This document shows, piece by piece, positions 43,401 through 52,461 of a stretch of DNA of 64,000 nucleotides (positions are counted from its first letter, which is position 1; the number at the start of each line of letters is the position of its first letter). This DNA is from Cupriavidus pampae (GTDB lineage: Bacteria > Pseudomonadota > Gammaproteobacteria > Burkholderiales > Burkholderiaceae). Under the pieces are notes generated by a model. That model did not search any database. It saw only the letters and a program-made list of their open reading frames with translations, and was not told the DNA's origin. Location of the stretch: positions 1 to 64,000 of the forward strand of contig NZ_CAJZAG010000002.1 in assembly GCF_914271485.1 (NCBI RefSeq). Direction: 5' to 3'. Position numbers and translations under genes: made by a program.

Positions 43401-45148
43401 AACGCGAACCACTCTCCGCCGTCTCTGTTCCCGCTACCTGTCAGGAGCCCGTGCTCCCCGATGCGTACGCGCGGTGGGATCAAGACATACGCGCCGCGCT
43501 CGCGGCGACGACGGGCGGCATCTCTATTGCCTCGCTGGCATTGGCCTGGGCCGACTGGGCGCTGCACCTGATCGTCTCTCCGGGCCGGCGGGGGAAGGTG
43601 GCCGCGCAATGGTGCGCGGGTACGCTCTACGACTGGGCGAAGCCGCCTTTTGCCGAGCGCGAAGCGATCGCGGGGGATCCCCGTTTTGCCGGACCGGCAT
43701 GGCAACAGTGGCCATGGTGTGTCTGGCGGGACGCGTTCCTCCGTCAGGAGACGTTCTGTCAGGAGATGACGTCCGATCTCGACGGCGTATCGCCGCATCA
43801 TCAGCGGCTGGCGGCCTTCTGCGCGCGCCAGTGGCTGGACCTTGGCTCGCCGAGCAACCTGTGGTGGCTGAATCCCGCCGTGTTGGCGGCCACCGCGAAT
43901 ACGCTCGGCGGCAACTTCGTGCAGGGCGCGAGTCACTGGGTCGAAGACGTCGAAGATGCCGTCGCGCAGGCGTGCCACCTTCCTGCGCAGCGCCGCAATC
44001 CGGACTTCGTCGTGGGCAGGGATGTCGCCATCACGCCCGGCAAGGTGATTTTCCGTAACGAGCGCATGGAGCTGATCCAGTACGCGCCGACGACCGCAAG
44101 CGTGGCGACGGAGCCGCTGCTGATCGTGCCTTCGTGGATCATGAAGTACTACATTCTCGATCTGCAACCCGCCGACTCACTCGTACGGCATGCGGTGGCC
44201 AGCGGCAACACGGTGTTCATGGTGTCGTGGAAGAACCCCGGCGACGAGGCCCGCGATGCGGGGTTGCACGACTACTTGCGCGACGGCCTGCTGGAAGCGT
44301 TGCGGGTCGTGCGTCAGCAATGCGACGGCGCGCGCGTGCAGGCGGCCGGGTATTGCCTGGGTGGCACGCTGCTCGCCATCGCGGCCGCATGGCTGGCGAG
44401 GGAGCATCGCGATGACCTGTCCGGCGTGACATTGTTCGCAACGGGCACCGACTTCGAGGTGCCGGGGGAGCTGGGCCTCTTCATCGACGACAGCGCCTTC
44501 GCGACGATCGACGCGCTCATGCGCCGGCAGGGCTATCTGGACGGTCCCCAGCTGACAACCGCATTCCAGATGCTGCACGCGCGTGATCTGGTGTGGTCGC
44601 GCATGCTGGGTGAATACCTGCTCGGCAAGCGCGCCAGACCCAACGACCTGATCGCGTGGAACCGCGACACGACGCGGCTGCCGCACCGGTTGCATGCCGA
44701 CACGCTCCATTCGCTCTTCCTGCGCAACGATCTGGCCGAGGGCCGCTATTGCGTTGGGGGCGAGCCCATCGCGCTGGCCGACATCACCGTACCGATCTTC
44801 ATGGTGGGTACCGAGCACGATCACGTGACGCCGTGGCGTTCGGCCTACAAGCTTCATCTGCTTACGCGCGACGCGTTGACCTTCGTGCTGACATCCGGCG
44901 GCCACAATGCCGGCATCGTGTCGGAGCCGGGCCATCCACGCCGCAGATACCGTGTGGCCACGCGTGTACCCGGCACACGCTATCGCGATCCCGACAGGTA
45001 TCTCGCCGAAGCTACGCTGCATGAAGGTTCGTGGTGGCCGTGCTGGTTCGACTGGCTGGCCGAGCACGCGAGCGGGCAGCGGGAGGCGTGTGCGTTGCCC
45101 GCGGACGCGCTGGACGATGCTCCGGGGAGATACGTGCTGGAACCCTGA
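43397..45148 (+). CDS. phaC: Class I poly(3-hydroxyalkanoate) synthase
   Basis: A 583-residue PHA synthase that polymerises hydroxyacyl-CoA into storage polyester. The N-terminal domain spans about 1-200. The catalytic alpha/beta domain has the lipase-like box GYCLGG with nucleophile Cys320, Asp475 (GTEHDHVTPW) and His503 (SGGHNAGI), close to Cys319/Asp480/His508 of the Cupriavidus necator enzyme. PSWIMKYYILDLQP (about 245-258) is also conserved. It starts inside the phaB-like stub by an ATGA overlap. A phasin-like gene lies at 52462. It probably makes polymer as an electron sink under low oxygen. Confidence 0.93.
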   Translation: MKREPLSAVSVPATCQEPVLPDAYARWDQDIRAALAATTGGISIASLALAWADWALHLIVSPGRRGKVAAQWCAGTLYDWAKPPFAEREAIAGDPRFAGPAWQQWPWCVWRDAFLRQETFCQEMTSDLDGVSPHHQRLAAFCARQWLDLGSPSNLWWLNPAVLAATANTLGGNFVQGASHWVEDVEDAVAQACHLPAQRRNPDFVVGRDVAITPGKVIFRNERMELIQYAPTTASVATEPLLIVPSWIMKYYILDLQPADSLVRHAVASGNTVFMVSWKNPGDEARDAGLHDYLRDGLLEALRVVRQQCDGARVQAAGYCLGGTLLAIAAAWLAREHRDDLSGVTLFATGTDFEVPGELGLFIDDSAFATIDALMRRQGYLDGPQLTTAFQMLHARDLVWSRMLGEYLLGKRARPNDLIAWNRDTTRLPHRLHADTLHSLFLRNDLAEGRYCVGGEPIALADITVPIFMVGTEHDHVTPWRSAYKLHLLTRDALTFVLTSGGHNAGIVSEPGHPRRRYRVATRVPGTRYRDPDRYLAEATLHEGSWWPCWFDWLAEHASGQREACALPADALDDAPGRYVLEP

Positions 45149-45162
45149 ACCCCTGCGCCAGG

Positions 45163-45276
45163 GGCGATCTGGGGGCGTTGGTCACCCATCGTTTCCCGCT
45201 CGAGCGGATCGAAAACGCCTACGAGCTGTTCTCGCATCAGCGCGATGGCGTGTTGAAAGTGGCTATTTTCCCTTGA
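45163..45276 (+). pseudogene. C-terminal stub of a zinc alcohol dehydrogenase
   Basis: In the frame ending at 45276, about 37 residues (LVTHRFPLERIENAYELFSH followed by DGVLKVAIFP) match the C-terminus of medium-chain zinc alcohol dehydrogenases, where THRFPL and a terminal VLK motif are typical. No upstream part exists; the preceding codons belong to phaC in another frame. It has no start of its own. A second gene tail in the same locus supports decay by deletion. Confidence 0.75.
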
Positions 45277-45289
45277 GCGCTTGCTCGGC

Positions 45290-45330
45290 TTGACCCACGT
45301 CAAAGCTCCCTCTCATGCGACTCCTAGACT
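45290..45330 (+). promoter_or_regulatory. FNR-type box with -10 element, promoter of USP 5
   Basis: TTGACCCACGTCAA at 45290-45303 is a perfect TTGA-N6-TCAA dyad. TAGACT follows at 45325-45330 after exactly 21 bp. The USP 5 ATG is 58 bp downstream. Confidence 0.85.
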
Positions 45331-45387
45331 GAATCGTGCGAGGCGCGCGCCTGTCGCCGGCATCTGACGATCGAATGGGAGGCCATT

Positions 45388-45825
45388 ATGCAGAACATCA
45401 TTCTCGCCACGGACGGTTCCGTCTATTCCGACGCGGCGGCGCGCAGCGTCGCATCGCGAACGCTGCTACGCGGCGACTTCGTGGTGCACGTCGTCCACTG
45501 CATGCCCGAGCTGAGCGGCGAGATCAAGCGCCTCGTGGGCCGCGAAACCATAGCGGACTGGATGGCTGACGAGGGCGAGCGCAGCATGCGTTCTGCGGTG
45601 GCCATTCTTCGCGACGCCGATTTCGCCGTGGAATGCCACGTGCTAGTGGGCTTTGCGCCGGACCGGATCATCGCGCTCGCAAAGGAGCTCCATGCTGCCG
45701 CCATTGTGCTCGGTACCCACGGACGCGGCGCGTTCCTCGATGCCGTGATCGGCTCGGTCGCCACCCGCGTACTTGCGCACGCGCCGTGTCCGGTGCTGCT
45801 TGTCAAAGGTCCCGCAGCCATCTGA
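45388..45825 (+). CDS. Universal stress protein, single domain (USP 5 of 7)
   Basis: A 145-residue UspA protein beginning NIILATDGSVYSDAAARS and ending with the ATP-site motif GTHGRGAFLDAVIGSVATRVL. GGGAGG precedes the ATG. It is the first gene after the best FNR-type box of the window and probably leads an operon with USP 6 and the MBL nuclease. Confidence 0.93.
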   Translation: MQNIILATDGSVYSDAAARSVASRTLLRGDFVVHVVHCMPELSGEIKRLVGRETIADWMADEGERSMRSAVAILRDADFAVECHVLVGFAPDRIIALAKELHAAAIVLGTHGRGAFLDAVIGSVATRVLAHAPCPVLLVKGPAAI

Positions 45826-45835
45826 ACAGGAATTC

Positions 45836-46675
45836 ATGATGCTTGGCTTTTCCAGCGTATTCGTTCACGTCGGCGTCGAGGCGCGGGTCAAGTCGCGCAT
45901 CGCGCTCGCGGCGCGTATTGGCGCCGCGCAGCAATGCCGTATGGCCGGCATCTGCGTCACCTATGCGCCCCAGCCCTGGTTCTATCGCATGCATCATGCG
46001 GCCGAGTGCCTGCAGGAGGATCGCGAACGTCGGCACCATACTCATGAAGCCCTGCGGCGTCGCTTCGAGTCCGCGATCTGGGAGCACGGCATGACGGCGG
46101 AGTGGCGCGTGGCAGAAGGCGAACCGGTGGCGAGCACCCTGAGAGAGGTGAGAGAGGCCGGCCTTGTCGTGCTCGGACAGACCGACGAATCCGACGACGA
46201 CAGTTATATCGCGCCCCAGTATCTGGAATCGATCGTGCTCGAGTCCGGTCGTCCCACGCTGGTCATTCCGTATACGGGGGACTTTCCCACGCTGGGAACG
46301 AGTGTGCTGGTCGCATGGGATGGCGGCCGGGAAAGCGCGCGCGCGTTGCACGATGCCTTGCCGCTGCTCGCGGGCAGTCGTGTCCATCTGTTACACGCCA
46401 ATGCGGCGATGCGCAGCCTGCGTGTGGATTCGACACCGGCGGCGAATGCACTGCGGCTGCTGCGGGACGTCGGCGCCGAGGTGGAAATGGAGTACATGGC
46501 GGAGGCCAACGATCTGCTCATCGGGGAGCTGATCCTGTCGCGCGCGGCGGATATCGGGGCGGATCTCATCGTCATGGGCGCCTATGGCCATAGTCGTCTG
46601 CGTGAGATCACGCTTGGCGGGGTGACGCGCACCATCCTGGCATCGATGACGGTGCCGGTACTGCTGGCGCATTGA
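45836..46675 (+). CDS. Universal stress protein, tandem domain (USP 6 of 7)
   Basis: 279 residues from the ATG at 45836 (AGGA 5 bp upstream; a second ATG follows immediately). Tandem UspA domains: the second starts TSVLVAWDGGRESARALHDALP and ends MGAYGHSRLREITLGGVTRTIL. Only 10 bp separate it from USP 5, so they are cotranscribed. Confidence 0.92.
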   Translation: MMLGFSSVFVHVGVEARVKSRIALAARIGAAQQCRMAGICVTYAPQPWFYRMHHAAECLQEDRERRHHTHEALRRRFESAIWEHGMTAEWRVAEGEPVASTLREVREAGLVVLGQTDESDDDSYIAPQYLESIVLESGRPTLVIPYTGDFPTLGTSVLVAWDGGRESARALHDALPLLAGSRVHLLHANAAMRSLRVDSTPAANALRLLRDVGAEVEMEYMAEANDLLIGELILSRAADIGADLIVMGAYGHSRLREITLGGVTRTILASMTVPVLLAH

Positions 46676-46704
46676 CTGGCGTACCTCTCAGTCATGTAAA
46701 CGCG

Positions 46705-48090
46705 ATGAAACTGACATTTCTGGGTGCTACGGGCACCGTAACGGGTTCGAAGTATCTGGTGGAGGCAGGCAGGTCCCGAATCCTGGTCGATTGTGGGCTG
46801 TTTCAGGGCTTCAAGCAGCTCCGCTTGCGCAACTGGGCGCCATTGCCGGTGGATCCAGCGAGCCTGCATGCAGTCGTGCTGACGCACGCGCACATCGACC
46901 ATAGCGGCTATCTGCCGCTGCTTGTCCGCAATGGTTTCCGTGGCAGCGTGTACTGCACGCTGGGGACGGCGCAGCTCTGCGAGGTCCTGTTGCCCGACGC
47001 CGCCGCGCTGGCGGAAGAGGATGCCAACTACGCCAATCGCAAAGGGTTCTCGCGGCACCACCCGGCCATTCCCCTGTACACCGGCACGGATGCCACCCGC
47101 GCGCTGCGACGTCTGGAGGTGGTGCCGTATGCGAAACGCTGGACCGTCGCCCCAGGGGTGGAAGCCGAGTTTCATCGCGCAGGGCACATCATCGGCGCGA
47201 CGACGGTCACGTTGCATTTCGACGGCGCCCGGATCGTGTTCTCGGGCGACCTCGGCCGCCAGTCGGATCCCGTCATGCGAGCCCCCGAGCCGGTGAGCGC
47301 GGCGGACTGGCTGCTCGTGGAGTCGACTTACGGCGATCGGCTTCATCCTGTCCAAGATCCCATCGAAACCCTGGGCGATATCGTCAATCGGACGATTGGG
47401 CGCGGCGGCACGTTGGTGGTCCCCACCTTCGCAGTGGGGCGCGCGCAGTCGCTGTTGTATTGCCTCTACCGTTTGAAGCAGGCGGGGAAACTGCCGGATG
47501 TGCCGATTTTCCTCAACAGCCCGATGGCGATCGCCGCGACCCGGATCTTTTCGCTGCATCCGGAAGAACTGCGCATCGGTCGCGAAGCCTGTGCGGCCGC
47601 CTGCGATATGGCCGAACCAGTGCAGCGCGCCGAGGATTCCGTACGGCTGAACAGCGACACCCGCCCCAAGATCATCCTGGCCGGAAGCGGGATGCTCACC
47701 GGGGGACGCGTCGTGCATCACCTCGAGAGTTTCGGCCAGGACCCTTCCAGCACAATCCTCCTGTGCGGGTTTCAGGCGGGCGGCACGCGTGGCGCGACGC
47801 TTCGGTCCGGCGGGCGCCTGGTCAGGCTGCACGGCAAGGACATTACGATCCGCGCGGAAGTGGCATGCCTCGACACATTATCCGCGCATGCCGACGCGGA
47901 CGACCTGCTAGCCTGGCTGAAGGGCTTCCATCAGCCGCCGCGGCAGACCTTCATCGTGCACGGCGAGCCGCAGGCCGGCGATGCGTTGCGACAGCGCATC
48001 GAGCGCGAACTTGCGTGGGCGGTGACCATGCCCGAGTATCGTGAGACGTACAGGCTTCGGGAATCGGCAGCGGAGGCGCCGAAACGGTGA
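46705..48090 (+). CDS. MBL-fold beta-CASP nuclease (CPSF/Ysh1-type)
   Basis: 461 residues from the ATG at 46705 (MKLTFLGATGTVTGSKYLVE, the typical start); a TTG at 46672 is less likely. Metallo-beta-lactamase metal ligands are seen in THAHIDHSG, GHIIGA and the later aspartate SGDLG. The beta-CASP domain and a C-terminal RMMBL motif (DTLSAHADADDLLAWL) follow, with IVHGEPQA at the end. Bacterial relatives act as RNA exo/endonucleases. Such a gene is frequent among oxygen-limitation clusters. It follows USP 6 by 29 bp. Confidence 0.9.
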   Translation: MKLTFLGATGTVTGSKYLVEAGRSRILVDCGLFQGFKQLRLRNWAPLPVDPASLHAVVLTHAHIDHSGYLPLLVRNGFRGSVYCTLGTAQLCEVLLPDAAALAEEDANYANRKGFSRHHPAIPLYTGTDATRALRRLEVVPYAKRWTVAPGVEAEFHRAGHIIGATTVTLHFDGARIVFSGDLGRQSDPVMRAPEPVSAADWLLVESTYGDRLHPVQDPIETLGDIVNRTIGRGGTLVVPTFAVGRAQSLLYCLYRLKQAGKLPDVPIFLNSPMAIAATRIFSLHPEELRIGREACAAACDMAEPVQRAEDSVRLNSDTRPKIILAGSGMLTGGRVVHHLESFGQDPSSTILLCGFQAGGTRGATLRSGGRLVRLHGKDITIRAEVACLDTLSAHADADDLLAWLKGFHQPPRQTFIVHGEPQAGDALRQRIERELAWAVTMPEYRETYRLRESAAEAPKR

Positions 48091-48106
48091 CGGCACCCGT
48101 CGTTCC

Positions 48107-48370
48107 GGATTGACGACGGAAGAAGCCGCCAATCCGCTTCTGGTGGCCGACGTCGTTGCCGCACTGGCGCTCCACGTGGGGGCGATGTGTCTGCCCGGCC
48201 TTGCCGCCACGCTGCATATTGCGCCCGTATCCATCGCCACCTGGCGGACTCTGATGCTGCTGGCCTTTCTGTTGACCCTCGTCGTCGAGTTGGACAAGTG
48301 GCAACGGAGAATCCCGCGGCAACCGTGGCATACGCAGGGTACGCGAGCTAGCCGACCTGCAGATGATTGA
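48107..48370 (+). pseudogene. C-terminal stub of a cation-transporting P-type ATPase
   Basis: From 48107 the frame reads GLTTEEAANPLLVADVVAAL, then two hydrophobic segments and LVVELDKWQRR; the pattern H-x-G-A-x-x-L-P followed by IAPVSIATW is the last membrane hairpin of cation P-type ATPases (the last membrane hairpin before a C-terminal ELDKW). The catalytic body is missing. The frame also runs into the end of the BON gene on the other strand. It is unrelated in sequence position to the intact Mg ATPase nearby, so it is the residue of a further ATPase gene. Confidence 0.7.
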
Positions 48371-48992
48371 TGACTTCCGACACCCCTGGCGCCGACCATG
48401 CGGCGCCCGCCGCGGCGCGGCGCTCGGCCAGCGTGCCGACTTTCCCCTCGAGCGTCACCACCCCCGCCGAAGCCTTCACCTTGATATGTTGTGCTTCACG
48501 TTCGGCATGACGGCGCAGCGCACCTTCGATCTTGCCTTCTACTTCCTCCGGTACCAGCTTGGGCCGCACCACGATTTCGTTGCGCACGCCTCGGACGCCG
48601 CGGATATGGCTGACGGCACTTTCCGCCGTCCGACGCTGGAAGCCCCACTGCACGCTGCCCCGCAGCGTCACGCAGCCGTCCTCGACCTCGAGCTGCAGAT
48701 CTTCTGCGGGCACATGCACGTACCACTGCAGCGCTGAACGCGCAGCGAGCGCAAGCGCCTCGTCGGTATGCTGCGCTTCGTGCCGTATGTTGAGTTTCAC
48801 CACGACGCCCTTGACGCCGCCGACGCGTTCGGTGGCGCGCTCCACGGCCAGCTTCTCAGAATAGGAGCCGACGTGGCCGGAGAGGGTAACGATACCTTGC
48901 CTGACCTCCGCTTCGATGGCATCGGACGTGATACGCGGATCCCAAGCCAACTCCGCGTGGACGAGCTTCCTGAGTTCTTCATCGGTTCTCAT
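48348..48992 (-). CDS. BON-domain protein, three repeats
   Basis: A 214-residue protein with three BON domains (about 1-70, 76-145 and 147-214). Each has the VTLSGHVGS-, VTLRGSVQW- or VTLEGKVGT-type turn followed by a conserved helix (ERATERVGGVKGV and similar). There is no signal peptide, so it is presumably cytoplasmic. BON domains bind lipids or other ligands and are common in stress proteins (OsmY, Kbp). It follows the P-type ATPase gene by 52 bp and is probably cotranscribed. Confidence 0.92.
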   Translation of the reverse strand: MRTDEELRKLVHAELAWDPRITSDAIEAEVRQGIVTLSGHVGSYSEKLAVERATERVGGVKGVVVKLNIRHEAQHTDEALALAARSALQWYVHVPAEDLQLEVEDGCVTLRGSVQWGFQRRTAESAVSHIRGVRGVRNEIVVRPKLVPEEVEGKIEGALRRHAEREAQHIKVKASAGVVTLEGKVGTLAERRAAAGAAWSAPGVSEVINHLQVG

Positions 48993-49044
48993 GTCGGTCT
49001 CCTGTGGGCCTCATGTCAGTCGGAGCTTTTACTGTAGAAACTGC

Positions 49045-51750
49045 TCAGGTCCGTTCCTTGATCTGGCGCAACGCGGTGGCCAGTCGCGTCCGAACGTCTT
49101 GCCTCGGTTTGGCGTACAGGGAGCTACGCGCCAGGAAGGCACCGGTCAGATACAAGGCCAGCAGCAGCGGAAGGTATGACCAGAACGCCGACGGCGGGGG
49201 CACCAGCCTGAGCGCCGGCGCAAACGGAGAGAATGGCAGCCACAGCGCGAGCGTGATGATTGTTATCGTAGCGCCGACGAGTGCCGCGCTGGGGCGGCTC
49301 TGGACAAACGGGATCCGTCGCGTACGAATGACGTAGATGACAAGCATCTGAGAAAGAATCGACTCCACGAACCAGGAGGAATGGAACGCTGCCTGGGACG
49401 CAATCGTGCGAAGGTCCAGCACGAAGTAGAGCAGCATGAAGGTCAGGAAGTCGACGGCGGAACTCAGCGGTCCCATGATCGCGATATAGCGCCAGAGCAC
49501 CCGCGTATCCCACGAACTCGGCTGCGCCAGCGCATCTTCATCGACGCGATCGGTAGGGATGGCAGTCTGCGAGATGTCATAGAGCAGGTTGCAGGTCAGC
49601 AACTGAATCGGCGCCATCGGCAGAAACGGCAGCCAGAGACTGGCGCCCAGCACGCTGAACACATTACCGAAGTTCGAGCTGGACGCCATCCGGATGTATT
49701 TGAGCAGATTGGCAAACACTCGCCGCCCCTCGACGATGCCTTCATGCAGCACCAGCAGGCTCTTCTCCAACAGGATGATGGTGGCCGCCTCCTTTGCAAT
49801 GTCGGTCCCGGTGTCCACCGAGATGCCGACATCCGCGGCACGCAACGCGGGGCTGTCATTGATGCCGTCGCCGAGTACTCCCACCACGTGCCCACGGGAG
49901 CGCAGCGCGCGGACCAGCGCAGCCTTGTGCTCCGGGGTCAGCTTGGCAAATACCGTGAACCGTTCAGCGAGGTCGGCGACGGCCGTTTCCTCCAGCCCGT
50001 CCAGCTGCCGCCCCGTCACGATATCGAGGGAATCGATGCCCACCAGGCCGCAGACATGCCTTGCGATGTCCGGGCTGTCTCCCGTCAGGACCTTGATGCC
50101 AATCCCGCATCCCCTGATCGCGCGCAACGCCGCGGCTGCCGTCTCTTTCGGTGGATCGATGAAGGCGACAAAGCCCGCCAGGGTCAGGCTGCATTCGTCC
50201 GCCACGGAATATACGCTGGCGTCTGTCCTTGCCAAGCTGCGGAACGCGACCGCCAGCAGCCTGAACCCCGCGCGATTGAGCCGACCGGCGAGCTCTTTTG
50301 CCTCCTCCATGACCGGCGCCGTCAGCGGCACGACGGCTCCCGCACGTTCGCAGGTCGTGCAAACCGAGAGAATTTCCTCCACGGCCCCTTTGCAGACCAG
50401 CAGATGGGCGATGTCGGATTCGACGATGACGGACATCCGCCGGCGCGCGAAGTCGAAGGGTACCTCGTCAATCAGGCGATACCGCTGGTCGAGCTCCATG
50501 CGCGTCACTACGGCCGGATCGTGCAGCAACACAGCCTTGTCCAGCAGGTTGCGCAGGCCGGTCTGGAAACGGCTGTTCAGATAAGTAAGGGCAAATACGT
50601 GATCGGATTCGCTCTCGTCGATATCGAAGTGCCGGTGGAGAATGACGCAGTCCTGTGTCAATGTACCGGTCTTGTCCGTGCAAAGGACATCCATGGCGCC
50701 GAGGTTCTGGATTGCGCTCAACTGCTTGACAATCACTTTCCGGCGCGCCATCGCGAGGGCACCCTTGGAAAGGGTGACAGTCGTCAGCATCGGCAGCATC
50801 TCCGGCGTCAGGCCGACAGCAACCGCCAGTGAGAACAGCAGAGCCTCGAACGTATCGCCTTTGGTCAGGTAGTTGATGGCAAACACCAGCGGCGTCATCG
50901 CGCATATGAGCGCCAGCATCAGGTTCGCCACGTGACGGATCCCCGTGTCGAATGCACTCGGCGCAGCCGTCTGCGATGCAAGGCGTGAGATATTGCCAAA
51001 CACCGTGCGCACACCGGTCGAGACGACCACCGCAGTACCCGTGCCGCTGACGACAGTGGTGCCCATCAGGGCGACATTTGGCAAGTCGCCTGGCGTGAGC
51101 GTCATTGCGTCCGGTGCGTCCAGTGCCCATTTTTCGACCGGCACTGACTCGCCCGTCATCGCGGATTGATTCAGAAACAGGTCCTTGGCTGCAAGCAGCC
51201 GCAGATCGCCGGGTACGATGTCACCGGCCCCGATGTGCACGATATCGCCGGGCACCAACTGCGCAATCTGGACCTCCGCCAGGGTCGATTCGGCATCGGC
51301 CGTTGCGCGTCGCTGCACAGTAGCCGTGGTGTGAACGAGCGCACGGAGAGCCTTGGCCGCCATCACCGAACGCTGTTCCTGCCATGTGGCAATGCCCACG
51401 CTCAACAGAACCATCGCGGCAGTGATGGCGGCCGAGTTGAATTCGCCAATGACCAGCGATACGGAAGAAAGCACGAGCAGCATCACGCTAAGCGGGCTGG
51501 ACAACCTCTTCAGGATCTCGATCGGCAGTCGGGGGCGCTCGTCGGGGAGTGCCTCATTTGGGCCCACCTCCTTCAAGCGCTGGCGAGCGTCGGCGTCAGT
51601 CAATCCGAAGCGACAGCTCCCGAGCGCCGAGAGTAGCGCGGAAAGGGGCAGCGTTGCGGCGGATAGCAATGTGGACGACGTGGTCGGCGGATTGGCTGAA
51701 TGCTGCGGCATACTGGAACGCGGCTTCTGACTCGCCGAATCAGGCCTCAT
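49045..51750 (-). CDS. mgtA: Magnesium-translocating P-type ATPase
   Basis: 901 residues from the ATG at 51750, which overlaps the flavodoxin stop by 11 bp; an ATG at 51711 is the alternative, and a longer frame to 51846 is unsupported. The phosphorylation site is CTDKTGTLT, the actuator loop NQSAMTGESVPVEK, the hinge GDGINDSPALR, and the membrane motif around LAVAVGLTPEMLPM fits the P-IIIB Mg2+ type (MgtA/MgtB). It imports Mg2+ at the expense of ATP. The gene is in an apparent operon flavodoxin-ATPase-BON. Confidence 0.92.
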   Translation of the reverse strand: MRPDSASQKPRSSMPQHSANPPTTSSTLLSAATLPLSALLSALGSCRFGLTDADARQRLKEVGPNEALPDERPRLPIEILKRLSSPLSVMLLVLSSVSLVIGEFNSAAITAAMVLLSVGIATWQEQRSVMAAKALRALVHTTATVQRRATADAESTLAEVQIAQLVPGDIVHIGAGDIVPGDLRLLAAKDLFLNQSAMTGESVPVEKWALDAPDAMTLTPGDLPNVALMGTTVVSGTGTAVVVSTGVRTVFGNISRLASQTAAPSAFDTGIRHVANLMLALICAMTPLVFAINYLTKGDTFEALLFSLAVAVGLTPEMLPMLTTVTLSKGALAMARRKVIVKQLSAIQNLGAMDVLCTDKTGTLTQDCVILHRHFDIDESESDHVFALTYLNSRFQTGLRNLLDKAVLLHDPAVVTRMELDQRYRLIDEVPFDFARRRMSVIVESDIAHLLVCKGAVEEILSVCTTCERAGAVVPLTAPVMEEAKELAGRLNRAGFRLLAVAFRSLARTDASVYSVADECSLTLAGFVAFIDPPKETAAAALRAIRGCGIGIKVLTGDSPDIARHVCGLVGIDSLDIVTGRQLDGLEETAVADLAERFTVFAKLTPEHKAALVRALRSRGHVVGVLGDGINDSPALRAADVGISVDTGTDIAKEAATIILLEKSLLVLHEGIVEGRRVFANLLKYIRMASSSNFGNVFSVLGASLWLPFLPMAPIQLLTCNLLYDISQTAIPTDRVDEDALAQPSSWDTRVLWRYIAIMGPLSSAVDFLTFMLLYFVLDLRTIASQAAFHSSWFVESILSQMLVIYVIRTRRIPFVQSRPSAALVGATITIITLALWLPFSPFAPALRLVPPPSAFWSYLPLLLALYLTGAFLARSSLYAKPRQDVRTRLATALRQIKERT

Positions 51751-52270
51751 GTGGAGATAGCCACGCCGGACGATGCGCCTGGCTGAGATCGGGGCGGGCA
51801 CGCAAATAGGCGTCGGCAAACCTCTTGATCTCCGCGCGCGCTGCACCGCTTATGATGTCCTGCTCCACGAGTGTCAGCACCGGAAAAGGCTCTCGACCGA
51901 TTGCGTCCCCAATGTCCTGTGCGGCGCGAAGTCCGCCACGTCGCGCCATGATCGTCACTGCGGCGACAAGCCGCGGCAGGGTGTTCGCATCCTCGAGAAA
52001 GGTGCGCATTGGGGCCGCCAGGCGACCCATCCAGACTGGCGCCATCACGATTACGTCGCGGACGTTCGCCAATGGCGGGCCGCTATACCGATAGCCTGCC
52101 TTGCGCCGGAACAAGTTATCCACCACACAACGCAGGTCGCCATAGGCGCCGGCGCGTGGCACCGCGTCGGCTACCTCCGCTTTCGGGCAACCGAGCATGT
52201 TTGCGAGCTGCGTCGCGGCGGTCAGCGTCACGCCGGTGCGTGAATAGTAGATGACGACAGTCTCGTCCAT
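51740..52270 (-). CDS. Flavodoxin-like protein (HemG-type)
   Basis: 176 residues from the ATG at 52270 (GAGGAG ribosome site). It starts with DETVVIYYSRTGVTLTAATQLA, the FMN phosphate loop of flavodoxins, and contains VIVMAPVWMGRLAAPMRTFLED, as in flavodoxin-domain proteins related to protoporphyrinogen oxidase HemG. It may carry electrons at low potential. It is the first gene of the minus-strand operon with the Mg ATPase. The FNR-type box 81 bp upstream has good -10 spacing only for the opposite strand. Confidence 0.82.
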   Translation of the reverse strand: MDETVVIYYSRTGVTLTAATQLANMLGCPKAEVADAVPRAGAYGDLRCVVDNLFRRKAGYRYSGPPLANVRDVIVMAPVWMGRLAAPMRTFLEDANTLPRLVAAVTIMARRGGLRAAQDIGDAIGREPFPVLTLVEQDIISGAARAEIKRFADAYLRARPDLSQAHRPAWLSPHEA

Positions 52271-52350
52271 GACGATTCTCCTCGGCGTTGGCGTGCGCGG
52301 CGGCAGCGTGATATTCGTCTGAAGCCTAGGTGCAGCCACGAACGTCGAGG

Positions 52351-52391
52351 TTGATGTGCGTCAACACTCCCGACGTCAGGCCGACTATCGT
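52351..52391 (+). promoter_or_regulatory. FNR-type box with -10 element, promoter of phasin-like gene
   Basis: TTGATGTGCGTCAA at 52351-52364 is a perfect TTGA-N6-TCAA dyad. TATCGT follows at 52386-52391 after exactly 21 bp. The ATG is 71 bp further. Toward the flavodoxin gene the equivalent hexamer is CTAGGC, so control in that direction is not supported by spacing. Confidence 0.85.
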
Positions 52392-52461
52392 GAACCGTGT
52401 CATGTTCAAGCCTGGATGGCCCGCCCATCTCGCTGTCCGGGATCAGACCAAGGAGACTGTC

